From: an uncultured Corynebacterium sp.
GTDB lineage: Bacteria; Actinomycetota; Actinomycetes; Mycobacteriales; Mycobacteriaceae
Length of the DNA stretch: 13,904 nucleotides
Assembly (NCBI RefSeq): GCF_902489365.1
Contig: NZ_CABTZR010000060.1
Coordinates: 1-13,904 of the forward strand
Reading direction: 5' to 3'
Position numbers and translations under genes: made by a program. The notes under the pieces are model-generated. The model was not told the origin of the DNA. It searched no databases and worked only from the letters and a program-made list of their open reading frames with translations. Positions 6,396 through 13,390 of this stretch are shown here, one piece after another (position 1 is the stretch's first letter; each line of letters opens with the position of its first letter).

Positions 6396-6444
6396 AACCG
6401 GCGGCCGGCACCACAATGACATGTGGGTGCTGGCCGCCGGTTTT
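6396..6444 (+). terminator. Strong intrinsic terminator of the BI-1-type gene
   Basis: AACCGGCGGCCGGCACC (6396-6412) pairs with GGTGCTGGCCGCCGGTT (6426-6442) with a single wobble, around a loop of about 13 bases that can pair a little further, then a short T run (6441-6444). It starts 20 bases after the stop codon. Confidence 0.88.
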
Positions 6445-7157
6445 CTATGTCCGGTTCGCTTGCAACTACAACCCCATGGGGAAGCAAGGCACTCAGTTCA
6501 GCACGATAGGTGGCGATGTCCCAGGCATGAGAAATATGCCGCCCCCATAGTTAGTACAAGTGTGCCAGGAGTCTTGCGATTATTTGTGCGCCTCATATGG
6601 CAATTTCTCACCACACCAGCCGGGGCGCGAAGAGGAAAGAAACACGCGTTGCAAAAAGTGCAAATCGGCGAGAAGATGCCGTTGTCTTGGGAGAAAAGCT
6701 CGATCAACCAAGTCGAAAGAGCGGATGAAGAATCCCGTCCACGTTCGTCCGAAGTGACCTTCGACAGCGGTACGGAGTGCGACTTGGAATCACTTTCTAC
6801 GACTGGTTGCCGCCCGCCTCTGTGGAAGTAGTGCAAGGTCATAGGTGGTTTTGTGAGCGGCTGTGTGGATGAAGCTGGTTCTTACTTCCGAAACGCGTGA
6901 TGGGGTCGTGCCTGCGGAGTGAAAAACGACGAACGAATGTTGACAGTGTTGTAATTAGGGGGCACCTGCATGGTCATAATCGGCAGTGCAGACATAAGAG
7001 TCTCACGCCGTGCACTCACAATTCTTACAGGCGACGACCAGCACCTATTTATGAACCTTTTATCAGTCGCATCTAATACATCACTATTTGTAACCCATTG
7101 AAAATGGGCTATGTGGAGTTGGCGCGACATATTGCGCATTCTCGTGCATTCTGGTCG
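6445..7157. other. Stretch without a recognisable gene
   Basis: About 710 bases between the BI-1 terminator and the hairpin before the lipoprotein gene. Short open frames exist (for example 6560-6757 on + with several Cys and Arg residues, 6498-6842 on -, 6882-7139 on -), but none has a ribosome site, recognisable motif or credible composition. From 6446 one + frame reads about 100 codons with a single stop at 6547-6549, so a decayed gene is possible. Small inverted repeats are CCCATT/AATGGG (7094-7099, 7103-7108) and AGTGCA/TGCACT (6985-6990, 7011-7016). The part from about 6900 is richer in A+T than its surroundings. No transposase or integrase could be recognised. Confidence 0.5.
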
Positions 7158-7199
7158 CAGAAGCCGCTCGCTGAGCTTGGCTCTGGTGAGTGGCTTCTG
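7158..7199 (+). promoter_or_regulatory. Long inverted repeat upstream of the lipoprotein operon
   Basis: CAGAAGCC (7158-7165) and GGCTTCTG (7192-7199) pair perfectly. The stem continues through a G-T wobble and CTC/GAG to at least 12 pairs, with a loop of about 18 bases or less. It ends 30 bases before ATG 7230, just ahead of the ribosome site. It may be an RNA leader structure or a DNA operator. There is no T run, so it is not a standard terminator. Confidence 0.6.
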
Positions 7200-7229
7200 T
7201 TAGTCAGAAAAGTTGGTTGAAGGGAAACC

Positions 7230-7898
7230 ATGAAGCGAATCGGGGGCCTTGCGTTGGTGGCGGTTTGTATAGGGGTGCTTTCAAACTGCGCAGCTCCGCT
7301 GGGCCTTAGTGCTCGTGACAATGGTAATAACTCGGGGGACTTTAGCAACTTTTCTGGCGAAATGTCCGGCGGTGGCTCAGTGGACTCGGGGGTCGCTGAA
7401 GCCACCGCCACGAAGGTGCGAGAGTCTCAAGCATCAAGCAGTGAGTCTCGTGCGGGCGGTGGGGTACTGCCGCCACTTGGTGAATTTGATCGTACGGTGC
7501 CAGGTTTTCAGTTGTTTGATCCTTGCCGGGAAGTACCTAATTGGGCGTTGGAGCGAGCCGGGATCTTTCGGATAGAAGGAAAAGAATTTCGAGAGAGTGA
7601 CACTGTCTTTTGCTCTTTCATTCATCAATCTGGGGAGAAAGAGGGGGTAGTTACTATTGCGAGTAGTGACACGGGGACTGCGCAGGTAGAAGAAGCTCAG
7701 GGGAGGGCTGTGATTTATAGGGGGAAGTACATTCCGGTTATTGCGTTTGAAGATCCATATTCGGGGCAGTCTATGTGTTCGGTAAATCTTTCGACTGAGC
7801 GCGGACTTATCACCGCTACTTATAGTCTTCTCACTGGTTCTCCGGATCAAATAGAGCAGTGTGAAAAAGCGGAAGAAATACTTGTAAAAATTATGTAG
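7230..7898 (+). CDS. DUF3558-like lipoprotein
   Basis: A 222-residue predicted lipoprotein. The signal peptide (1-19) ends at LSNC with Cys20; Asn before the Cys is less usual than Gly or Ala. A Gly/Ser-rich linker spans about 25-80. The domain begins at FQLFDPCREVPNWALERAGI (about 93-112), which is the FDPC...L...G signature of the DUF3558 family of actinobacterial lipoproteins. Cysteines at 99, 128, 183 and 211 would give two disulfides, as expected for that family. GAAGGG precedes ATG 7230 at good spacing. The 624-codon gene follows after 15 bases, so the two are surely cotranscribed. Codon use differs from the core genes, with ATA, AGG and many A- or T-ending codons, which suggests later acquisition. 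Function unknown; a surface role is likely. Confidence 0.82.
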   Translation: MKRIGGLALVAVCIGVLSNCAAPLGLSARDNGNNSGDFSNFSGEMSGGGSVDSGVAEATATKVRESQASSSESRAGGGVLPPLGEFDRTVPGFQLFDPCREVPNWALERAGIFRIEGKEFRESDTVFCSFIHQSGEKEGVVTIASSDTGTAQVEEAQGRAVIYRGKYIPVIAFEDPYSGQSMCSVNLSTERGLITATYSLLTGSPDQIEQCEKAEEILVKIM

Positions 7899-7913
7899 AT
7901 AAAGGGGCAGTAA

Positions 7914-9788
7914 ATGCTTATCGATAAACAAAATATGCGGCTAGAGGTCCACAACGTCGATCGGCTTTCCAGGAGACTCGATGCTTTAAGCGGAAAAGCG
8001 ACATCTCCACTCGATGGAGGATTTTCTCCAGTTACGGGTTTAAGCGAAGTCGGCGCAATCCACCAACGCGTTCTGGCAACGGATCCGGGGTCGGCGCGTA
8101 ATTCCTTGGAGGGGTTTAGAGGACAGGTTTCTTGGCTTGGGGAGGCACTCCAGACCGAGCTCGCCGGCTTCGAATCACAGGATGAGCTCAACAGCAGAGG
8201 GCTGGATGTCGCAGACGCCGGTGGCGGGGGTGCGGCGGAGGCGATGCCGATAGTGTCGCAACCAGATCCGGGATACAGCCCATTTGGTTTTACAGTTCCC
8301 ATCGTTGACACCGGTGCATCACTCATGGGCCTGGCATCCAACTTGTTCAGCACCCGTTTCTGGGATGTCTCGGAAGCGAATGCACGGTGGGGAGCCTTGA
8401 GCGGAGAAGTGGCCGATATCGTTGCGGGTCTGGAGAACTCGGCAGCGTCGTTGGAGGCAGAGAATGATAGCGAAGCCACCACGCGAGCGGCCCAGAAGAT
8501 TCGTGAAGTTGCGCAGGCAGGCACACACTTCATTGCCAACGCGGACGTGATGCAACAAAAGCTGTTCGGCTTCCAAGCGCAGCTGATGAATGTGCAGCCA
8601 GAGGCCATCGCGCTGGCTTTCGAGGTGGCAGCGATTCCAGATCCCGTGGCGCGCGAGGCCGCAGAACAGGCAGCATTGGGATATATGCAGGGCGTGCTTC
8701 AACAGCAGGTTATCGCCGCCATGCCCTATCAACACGCGCTCATGGATGCGGCGCCGCCCAGCGGTGGTGGGGATGTCAGTACCCAATTTGGGGCGGTTGC
8801 AGGTGATGGATCCCGCTACACCACGGAAGGTGTTGCTTGGCCGCAGCAGATTGCTGAGGCGATGGAAAGCGGCGCCGTCGGCCCAGGTTCCTTTGGCGTC
8901 GCAGACGGTGAAATCCAGGGGCTTGAAGGCCTTGGAATGGATGCTGGTGACATCGCGAAGTTTCATAGCGCATTACATGACCGTGGGCGCACGATCCTCA
9001 GCGAGTTGGGTTTCGGAGATTCGCTGGCCCCCGTCAGCGCAACGGAAGTGAACACGTCGGCCGCGAGCGCAGGCGTAGGTACGCTGAGCCCTTCTCATGC
9101 TGGTATTCCGGGGACGTCGGGAGCCCATGTTGGCGCGCCAAATATTGGCGCTGGTCTGAGTGGGCTAGGAGGCCTGGGCAGCGGAGCCGGTGGGCAGGGA
9201 CTTGGTGCCGTTGGGCTTGCGAATGCGCGCAGCAATGCGCTGCCTGGGGGTGGCGCTGGACTCAGCGGCCGAGGGCTGGGCCGGTTGCCGGAGATGTCGG
9301 CAAACCCGACGACCGCCGCGGCGGGGCTGGGCGGCTTCGGTACTGCGCCCGGTGGACCGCAGACGGGTACGCATCCGGTTATCGGTGGCCTACCCGGGGC
9401 CGTAGCGGGGACTGGACTGCAGAGGGACGGAAGGGCGTCGCTAAGCGGAGGCAGTATGGCCGGAGGCGGAGTGATCGGCGGCGCTGGTGGTGTTGGCGGC
9501 GTCGGCGTCGGCAGCGCCGGTGGTGTCGGTAATGCTGGCGGTACAAACAGTGTCGTAGGTGCCGCTGGGGGAGCGGGCGCCGCGAAGGCTGGCGGCGGAC
9601 AAACCCGCGGCGCGGGGATGCGGATGATGCCCATGATGGGCGGCGCAGCTCGCGGCGGTGAAAGCGAAAAGAGGATCAAATCCGTCACAACGCAGGTTGA
9701 GCGCGATCCGAACCGCCGAGATCTCCTCGGTGAAGCGCCCGCGGTGCTGCCCGGGGTCATCGGCGAGTGGGCCCGGGAAGAAAACTAG
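7914..9788 (+). CDS. WxG/PPE-EspB-like protein with Gly-rich region (putative type VII secretion substrate)
   Basis: A 624-residue protein with no signal peptide. Residues 1-90 look like a helical hairpin holding a W-x-G motif (SWLGEAL, Trp74-Gly76). Residues about 148-275 are a long Ala-rich helical domain (from FWDVSEANARWGALSGEVAD), reminiscent of PPE and EspB proteins of ESX systems. Residues about 280-370 are mixed, and 380-565 are Gly/Ala/Ser-rich low complexity. The last 55 residues change character: GMRMMPMMGGAARGG, a basic and polar stretch, then DLLGEAPAVLPGVIGEW; I recall such MMPMMGG...P-x-V-I-G tails in other actinobacterial PPE-like proteins. AAGGGG supports ATG 7914. The lipoprotein gene is directly upstream. 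No ESX ATPase or membrane component is in the window. Export by ESX is inference; a cytoplasmic or wall role cannot be excluded. Confidence 0.75.
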   Translation: MLIDKQNMRLEVHNVDRLSRRLDALSGKATSPLDGGFSPVTGLSEVGAIHQRVLATDPGSARNSLEGFRGQVSWLGEALQTELAGFESQDELNSRGLDVADAGGGGAAEAMPIVSQPDPGYSPFGFTVPIVDTGASLMGLASNLFSTRFWDVSEANARWGALSGEVADIVAGLENSAASLEAENDSEATTRAAQKIREVAQAGTHFIANADVMQQKLFGFQAQLMNVQPEAIALAFEVAAIPDPVAREAAEQAALGYMQGVLQQQVIAAMPYQHALMDAAPPSGGGDVSTQFGAVAGDGSRYTTEGVAWPQQIAEAMESGAVGPGSFGVADGEIQGLEGLGMDAGDIAKFHSALHDRGRTILSELGFGDSLAPVSATEVNTSAASAGVGTLSPSHAGIPGTSGAHVGAPNIGAGLSGLGGLGSGAGGQGLGAVGLANARSNALPGGGAGLSGRGLGRLPEMSANPTTAAAGLGGFGTAPGGPQTGTHPVIGGLPGAVAGTGLQRDGRASLSGGSMAGGGVIGGAGGVGGVGVGSAGGVGNAGGTNSVVGAAGGAGAAKAGGGQTRGAGMRMMPMMGGAARGGESEKRIKSVTTQVERDPNRRDLLGEAPAVLPGVIGEWAREEN

Positions 9789-9829
9789 GGGACTGGGGTG
9801 AGGGATTTTCTCATAACCTCATAACGCTG

Positions 9830-9861
9830 AAAGCGGCGCCCGAATATCGGGACGCCGCTTT
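9830..9861. terminator. Bidirectional intrinsic terminator between convergent genes
   Basis: AAAGCGGCGCCCGA (9830-9843), loop ATA, TCGGG, one unpaired A, CGCCGCTTT (to 9861): 14 pairs with a single bulge. A-rich and T-rich ends allow it to act for both the + strand 7230-9788 unit and the - strand gene ending at 9883. Confidence 0.85.
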
Positions 9862-9882
9862 CGCTTTAAGCTGACGGTGAGT

Positions 9883-10125
9883 CTACTGCTGAACCGGAGC
9901 AGTGGTGTACTCGGCCGGAGCAACCTCGGTCTCAGCCGTGGCTTCGGTCTCAGCCGTTGCTGCGGTGGACTCGGATGCATCAGCTCCCGGGGCCTCACCG
10001 GTGAAGGTGGCGCCAGTGTCGACCTTCTCAGTGGAATCCTGCTCGCTCGGAGGGTGGCAAGCGGCAAGGGTGAGACCAGCGGAGAAAACCAAACCAGCGG
10101 CAGCGAAACGAGTGAACTTCTTCAT
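9883..10125 (-). CDS. Small lipoprotein, Ala/Thr/Glu-rich
   Basis: An 80-residue predicted lipoprotein. The signal peptide MKKFTRFAAAGLVFSAGLTL is followed by AAC, giving the lipobox LAAC with Cys23. The mature part is acidic and low in complexity, with near repeats of ATAETE (about 55-67), and has no recognisable domain. The start at 10125 is supported by GAAAGAG nine bases upstream. A TAnAnT hexamer lies shortly before it, so it seems to have its own promoter although it follows greA by 48 bases. Function unknown; it may be a short surface tether or a species-specific gene. Confidence 0.75.
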   Translation of the reverse strand: MKKFTRFAAAGLVFSAGLTLAACHPPSEQDSTEKVDTGATFTGEAPGADASESTAATAETEATAETEVAPAEYTTAPVQQ

Positions 10126-10165
10126 GTGATAAAACTCTTTCTCAGAAAAACGATGACCTAAGAGC

Positions 10166-10171
10166 AGTATA
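10166..10171 (-). promoter_or_regulatory. -10 element (TATACT) of the small lipoprotein gene
   Basis: Read on the minus strand, TATACT is a full match to TAnAnT, directly after the greA stop codon. Transcription would start near 10159 and give a leader of about 33 bases carrying the GAAAGAG ribosome site. Confidence 0.5.
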
Positions 10172-10173
10172 AA

Positions 10174-10695
10174 TTAGGACTTGCGCGGAGTTGCGGCCTT
10201 TGCGGAATCATACGGTGCTGCAGAGACCACGGTCACCGCCAAGGTCTTGCCGTTCGGCGCGGTGTACTCGCGGGTTTCGCCTTCAGCAGCACCCAGGAGG
10301 GCAGCACCCAGCGGGGACTGCTCGGAGTAGGTCTCCAGATCCTTGTTATCGGAGGCCGCAGCGCGGGTACCGATAAGGAAGGTCTCGCGGTCTTCCTTGT
10401 CACCGTTGTAGTAGACGTGGACGACGGAACCAATGTGGGCAACGCCTTCTTGGACGGCGGTGCGCTCGGTGGTGGAGTTAGCCAGAACCTCGGAGATCTG
10501 CTTGATGCGGGCCTCTTCCTGGTCCTGCATTTCGCGGGCGGCGTCGTAACCCGCGTTCTCCTTCAGGTCACCTTCCTCGCGGCGCTCGTTAATCTCTGCG
10601 GCGACGACCGGGCGGTGGTCGATGAGGGCCTGCAGCTCGGCCTCGAGCTTGGCCTTGGTTTCCGGGGTGATGTACTGCTTCTGCTGCTCAGCCAT
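10174..10695 (-). CDS. greA: Transcription elongation factor GreA
   Basis: A 173-residue GreA that binds in the secondary channel of RNA polymerase and stimulates cleavage of backtracked RNA. The N-terminal antiparallel coiled coil (about 1-78) has the conserved tip NERREEGDLKENAGYDAA (36-53), with acidic Asp43 and Glu46 at the polymerase active-site end. The C-terminal FKBP-like domain (about 85-160) includes SPLGAALLGAAEGE (127-140). GGAAGG lies about eight bases before ATG on this strand, so the start at 10695 is sound. It sits next to the DUF4307 gene and mca, as Rv1080c, Rv1081c and Rv1082 do in M. tuberculosis from memory. Confidence 0.97.
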   Translation of the reverse strand: MAEQQKQYITPETKAKLEAELQALIDHRPVVAAEINERREEGDLKENAGYDAAREMQDQEEARIKQISEVLANSTTERTAVQEGVAHIGSVVHVYYNGDKEDRETFLIGTRAAASDNKDLETYSEQSPLGAALLGAAEGETREYTAPNGKTLAVTVVSAAPYDSAKAATPRKS

Positions 10696-10747
10696 AGTGC
10701 AACCTTCCGTTGACGGTTCCTGATGAACGGTTTTATTTCTTAAAGAC

Positions 10748-10777
10748 TGGGCCTAAAAGCGCAGGTGGCGCGGCCCA
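10748..10777 (-). promoter_or_regulatory. Hairpin in the greA leader
   Basis: TGGGCC (10748-10753) pairs with GGCCCA (10772-10777), and inside it GCGC (10759-10762) pairs with GCGC (10768-10771) around a five-base loop; TAAAA is bulged out on one side. Ten GC-rich pairs in a leader of about 90 bases suggest RNA-level control or stability. No T run follows on the minus strand. Confidence 0.5.
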
Positions 10778-10792
10778 TTCAGAACGCTCAAC

Positions 10793-10798
10793 ATACTA
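10793..10798 (-). promoter_or_regulatory. Extended -10 (TGCTAGTAT) of greA
   Basis: On the minus strand TGCTAGTAT has the extended TGn motif and a TAnnnT hexamer. It would place the greA transcript start near 10786, upstream of the leader hairpin. Confidence 0.4.
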
Positions 10799-10812
10799 GC
10801 ATAGCTGGGCTT

Positions 10813-11304
10813 TTACCCGGCGTTTGCCTCACCCGCAGAATCCATGGTGCTGATATCAAGGTAGGAGGGGATATTTCCGGAGCAGCCGTAGACGCCACCG
10901 GCGACAGCCGGGTGATTGGTAGGGATGTCCACGGCGACGCGCTGGGCGGCCTCGCCGCCTGCCGGCACGGCAATTTCGCGGCGGCCCACCTCTGCCTTGG
11001 AATAGTCAAAAGCCTGGACAATGCAATAGGCAGGCTCCTCCACGCGGTTGCGAGTGATGTCTACCCACACGCGGGCGGTATCGTCGGAAAGAATCTCGTG
11101 GGTGACGTAAGAGATGTCTGCGTTAACTCTCTGTTGACTGCGCACATACTGCACCCCAAAGACCATGGCCGCCACCAGCATGGCCAGCAAAACCAGGACT
11201 AAGGCCCGAGCGGTCCATGGTTTTCCGGTGGGAGCAGAGGAGGAAGAGGAACCGTAGCGAGATCGTGAGCGTACGGAGCGAGAAGCAGGTTGGGCGTCAG
11301 ACAT
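10813..11304 (-). CDS. DUF4307 membrane protein
   Basis: A 163-residue protein with one membrane helix. The N-terminus (1-30) is short, basic and Ser/Arg-rich, the helix is about 33-53 (RALVLVLLAMLVAAMVFGV), and the rest is an extracytoplasmic beta-type domain with two cysteines (in AYCIVQAFD and VYGCSGN) that could form a disulfide. This is the DUF4307 family; function unknown. The start is ATG 11304 (MSDAQPAS). An upstream in-frame TTG at 11322 overlaps the -10 hexamer and is not used. It is divergent from mca, as Rv1081c is next to mca in M. tuberculosis from memory. Confidence 0.85.
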   Translation of the reverse strand: MSDAQPASRSVRSRSRYGSSSSSAPTGKPWTARALVLVLLAMLVAAMVFGVQYVRSQQRVNADISYVTHEILSDDTARVWVDITRNRVEEPAYCIVQAFDYSKAEVGRREIAVPAGGEAAQRVAVDIPTNHPAVAGGVYGCSGNIPSYLDISTMDSAGEANAG

Positions 11305-11311
11305 GAGTCTG

Positions 11312-11317
11312 ATTCTA
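11312..11317 (-). promoter_or_regulatory. -10 element (TAGAAT) of the DUF4307 gene, leaderless
   Basis: TAGAAT on the minus strand is a full match to TAnAnT. It ends seven bases before ATG 11304, and there is no Shine-Dalgarno, so the mRNA should start at the ATG. Confidence 0.65.
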
Positions 11318-11347
11318 TCCAACGGTCGCTACGAAGTTACTATCCAC

Positions 11348-11353
11348 TAGACT
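11348..11353 (+). promoter_or_regulatory. -10 element (TAGACT) of mca
   Basis: TAGACT matches TAnAnT. It lies in the 80-base divergent spacer and would give a leader of about 25-37 bases containing AGGGAG, the mca ribosome site. Confidence 0.5.
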
Positions 11354-11384
11354 GGGCCTCTGTTTAAAGAAGCGATGTAGGGAG

Positions 11385-12287
11385 ATGTATCACCCAGTGA
11401 GTACACAGCGCCTTTTGGCTATCCACGCGCACCCTGACGATGAATCCTCGAAGGGTGCTGCGACGACCGCAAAGTATGCTGCGGAAGGGGCGGAGGTCCT
11501 CGTCGTGACCTGCACCGGCGGTGAGCGGGGGGACATCATCAACCCAGCCATGGACCGCCCCGGCGTCCTCGAGAACATGGGTAGTATTCGTCGTGAAGAA
11601 ATGGCGAGGGCCGCCGCCTCCTTGGGAGTACAGCACCGGTGGCTCGGACACGTGGACTCGGGCCTTCCGGGTAATCCGTTGGCGCCCAATATCAAGGACC
11701 TGCTGCCTGAGGGCTGCTTTGCTCTCAAAGAAGATGATGATGTGGCCCAAGAGCTCGTGGAGATCATTCGGGAGTTCCGCCCCCAGGTCATCATTACGTA
11801 TGACGAAAACGGCGGCTATCCGCACCCGGACCATCTCATGGTCCACCGTGCTTCTATGTTGGCCTGGGAAAAGGCGGGCGATGCCGCGTACCACCCAGAA
11901 TTGGGCGAGCCGTGGGAGCCGCAGAAGCTCTACTACACGCACGGTTTCGTGTACCAGAGGATGAAGATCTTTCACGACCTTCTAGTAGAAGAGGGAAAGA
12001 TTAGCCCCTATGAGCCGATGCTGGCGCGCTGGGACACCGCTTTTGGTGACATCATGGCGCGCGTGACCACGCAGGTAGAGTGCGCGGATTACTTCCAAAA
12101 CCGGGAGGACGCCCTGCGCGCGCACGCCACCCAAATCGATCCGGCTGGTGCTTTCCTCGCTACGCCCGTGGCCGTGCAGCAGGAGCATTGGCCAACGGAG
12201 GAGTTCGAGTTGGCCAAAACCCGTGTGTCGACCTCGCTGCCGGAGGACGACCTATTTGCGGGAATCCCGGAAGTAGGGGAATCTTAA
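11385..12287 (+). CDS. mca: Mycothiol S-conjugate amidase
   Basis: A zinc amidase of the PIG-L/LmbE fold that cleaves mycothiol-toxin conjugates to a mercapturic acid and GlcN-Ins, part of the mycothiol detoxification system. Counted from ATG 11385 it has 300 residues. The zinc motif is AHPDDE (15-20; His16, Asp19), the third ligand is His147 in YPHPDH (145-150), and TCTGGERGD (42-50) is the conserved loop. The start is not fixed. AGGGAG (11379-11384) touches ATG 11385, which is too close, and lies 12 bases before the in-frame GTG 11397, which would begin MSTQRLLAIHAHPDDE and looks more natural. Mca is preferred over its paralogue MshB by its place beside greA and the DUF4307 gene. The downstream membrane protein starts 3 bases after the stop. 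Confidence 0.92.
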   Translation: MYHPVSTQRLLAIHAHPDDESSKGAATTAKYAAEGAEVLVVTCTGGERGDIINPAMDRPGVLENMGSIRREEMARAAASLGVQHRWLGHVDSGLPGNPLAPNIKDLLPEGCFALKEDDDVAQELVEIIREFRPQVIITYDENGGYPHPDHLMVHRASMLAWEKAGDAAYHPELGEPWEPQKLYYTHGFVYQRMKIFHDLLVEEGKISPYEPMLARWDTAFGDIMARVTTQVECADYFQNREDALRAHATQIDPAGAFLATPVAVQQEHWPTEEFELAKTRVSTSLPEDDLFAGIPEVGES

Positions 12288-12290
12288 AGT

Positions 12291-12584
12291 ATGAACGCTT
12301 TGTACTTCGCGGCGCATGACGTCGCCCTGCTCGCCCAAGGGAACCAAAGCGGGCCGGTGGGACCGGAGTTCGGTAAGGCCTCGCCCATTGGTTTGCTAAT
12401 CCTCGTTCTCATGGGAGTGGCCGTCCTTTTCGCAGGCTGGAACTTTCACCGCCGCTATTCGCGCTTCCGCCGCCGCACCATGTTCGCGCAGGATCATGGC
12501 ATCGATCCTTTTGATGATGAGGCGGTCGATGCGGCAATGAAGGAAGCCGGCATCCTCGATAACAGTAAGAAGTCCATCTTTTAA
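12291..12584 (+). CDS. Small single-pass membrane protein (Rv1083-like)
   Basis: A 97-residue protein with one membrane helix at about 32-51 (PIGLLILVLMGVAVLFAGW), followed by a basic stretch FHRRYSRFRRR (52-62) that would lie in the cytoplasm, and a conserved-looking tail FDDEAVDAAMKEAGI (about 74-88). It starts three bases after the mca stop, with AGGGG inside the end of mca, so translation is probably coupled. The same place is held by Rv1083 in M. tuberculosis, as I recall. No function is known; position suggests an operon with mca and the prenyltransferase. Confidence 0.82.
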   Translation: MNALYFAAHDVALLAQGNQSGPVGPEFGKASPIGLLILVLMGVAVLFAGWNFHRRYSRFRRRTMFAQDHGIDPFDDEAVDAAMKEAGILDNSKKSIF

Positions 12585-12605
12585 CGCAGAGGATGTTTCC
12601 CCACC

Positions 12606-13376
12606 GTGAAGTTCCTAAGCCAGCTCCTATACCCCCTGTATGAGGCGCGCCTGACGCGTGAGATTAAAAACAAACCGCAACCACGCCATGTGGCAATCAT
12701 GGCAGATGGCAATCGCCGCTGGGCGCGCGAGGCGGGTTTTACGGATATCAGCCACGGTCACCGGCAAGGCGCGCGGAAGATTAGTGAGATGATTTCGTGG
12801 TGCCAGGGCACCGACATTGAAGTCGTCACTATCTACTTGCTGTCGACGGAAAACTTGAAGCGCAGCGAGCAGGAAGTGCAGTTGCTTTTCGACATTATTT
12901 CGGATGTCGTCACGCACCTCTCCCAGGGGGACTTGGATTGTCAGATCCGCCTCGTCGGGCACCTAGATCTGCTCCCCGAACAGGTCACAGCCAAGATGCA
13001 GAGTGCGGCTGAGGCTACCGAGGATCACCAAGGTGTCATCGTCAATATCGCGGTGGGCTACGGCGGGCGCCAAGAAATTGTGGATGCCGTGCAGAACCTG
13101 ATCCGCAGCGAAGCACGCAAGGGACTGAGTGCTGAGGAGATCGCGGAGAACGTCACTGCGGAGGCCATCACGGGCAACCTCTACACCAAAGGTTTGCCGG
13201 ACCCCGACCTCGTCATCCGCACCTCCGGTGAGCAGCGGCTGTCCGGGTTCCTTCTGTGGCAGGCAGCCTATTCCGAGATTTGGTTCACGGATACCTACTG
13301 GCCAGCATTTCGCCGGGTGGATTTCCTGCGTGCCTTGCGCGACTATTCTCAGCGCTCGCGCCGCTTTGGGCGCTAG
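12606..13376 (+). CDS. Short-chain cis-prenyltransferase (Z-farnesyl diphosphate synthase type, UppS family)
   Basis: A 256-residue UPP synthase family enzyme that adds isoprene units in cis to an allylic diphosphate for polyprenyl-phosphate carriers. The catalytic region is AIMADGNRRWA (30-40, Asp34), then YLLSTENLKR (77-86), and the C-terminal signature IRTSGEQRLSGFLLWQAAY, followed by EIWF. By similarity to Rv1086 (a Z-farnesyl diphosphate synthase), I expect a short C15 product that a second, longer-chain enzyme elsewhere extends. Product length cannot be proved by eye. GTG 12606 is used: the sequence MKFLSQLLYPLYEARL fits the family, and AGAGG lies at 12588-12592. The gene converges on coaA with a 14-base gap and no visible terminator. 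Confidence 0.92.
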   Translation: MKFLSQLLYPLYEARLTREIKNKPQPRHVAIMADGNRRWAREAGFTDISHGHRQGARKISEMISWCQGTDIEVVTIYLLSTENLKRSEQEVQLLFDIISDVVTHLSQGDLDCQIRLVGHLDLLPEQVTAKMQSAAEATEDHQGVIVNIAVGYGGRQEIVDAVQNLIRSEARKGLSAEEIAENVTAEAITGNLYTKGLPDPDLVIRTSGEQRLSGFLLWQAAYSEIWFTDTYWPAFRRVDFLRALRDYSQRSRRFGR

Positions 13377-13390
13377 CCGGGATACGCTGC

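Noticed and set aside
6541..6550. Second copy of the first ten bases of the tRNA (GCCCCCATAG)
   Set aside because: The match stops after ten bases and no tRNA fold or 3' part follows; probably chance, so not called a tRNA fragment or attachment-site duplicate.
6498..6842. Minus-strand frame of 114 codons in the gene-poor stretch
   Set aside because: No ribosome site, no signal peptide or domain, unusual composition; not supported as a gene.
6940..6945. TTGACA as a -35 hexamer of a promoter in the gene-poor stretch
   Set aside because: No -10 hexamer at 16-18 bases downstream and no gene follows at a sensible distance.
9450..9600. Short GGC/GGT-rich repeats resembling a DNA repeat array
   Set aside because: They keep the reading frame and encode the Gly-rich segment of the protein; no regular unit or spacer as in a CRISPR array.
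9095..9760. Pro-rich minus-strand frame of 221 codons
   Set aside because: It is the complement of the Gly-rich repeat codons of the 624-residue protein; Pro/Ala/Thr content follows directly from that.
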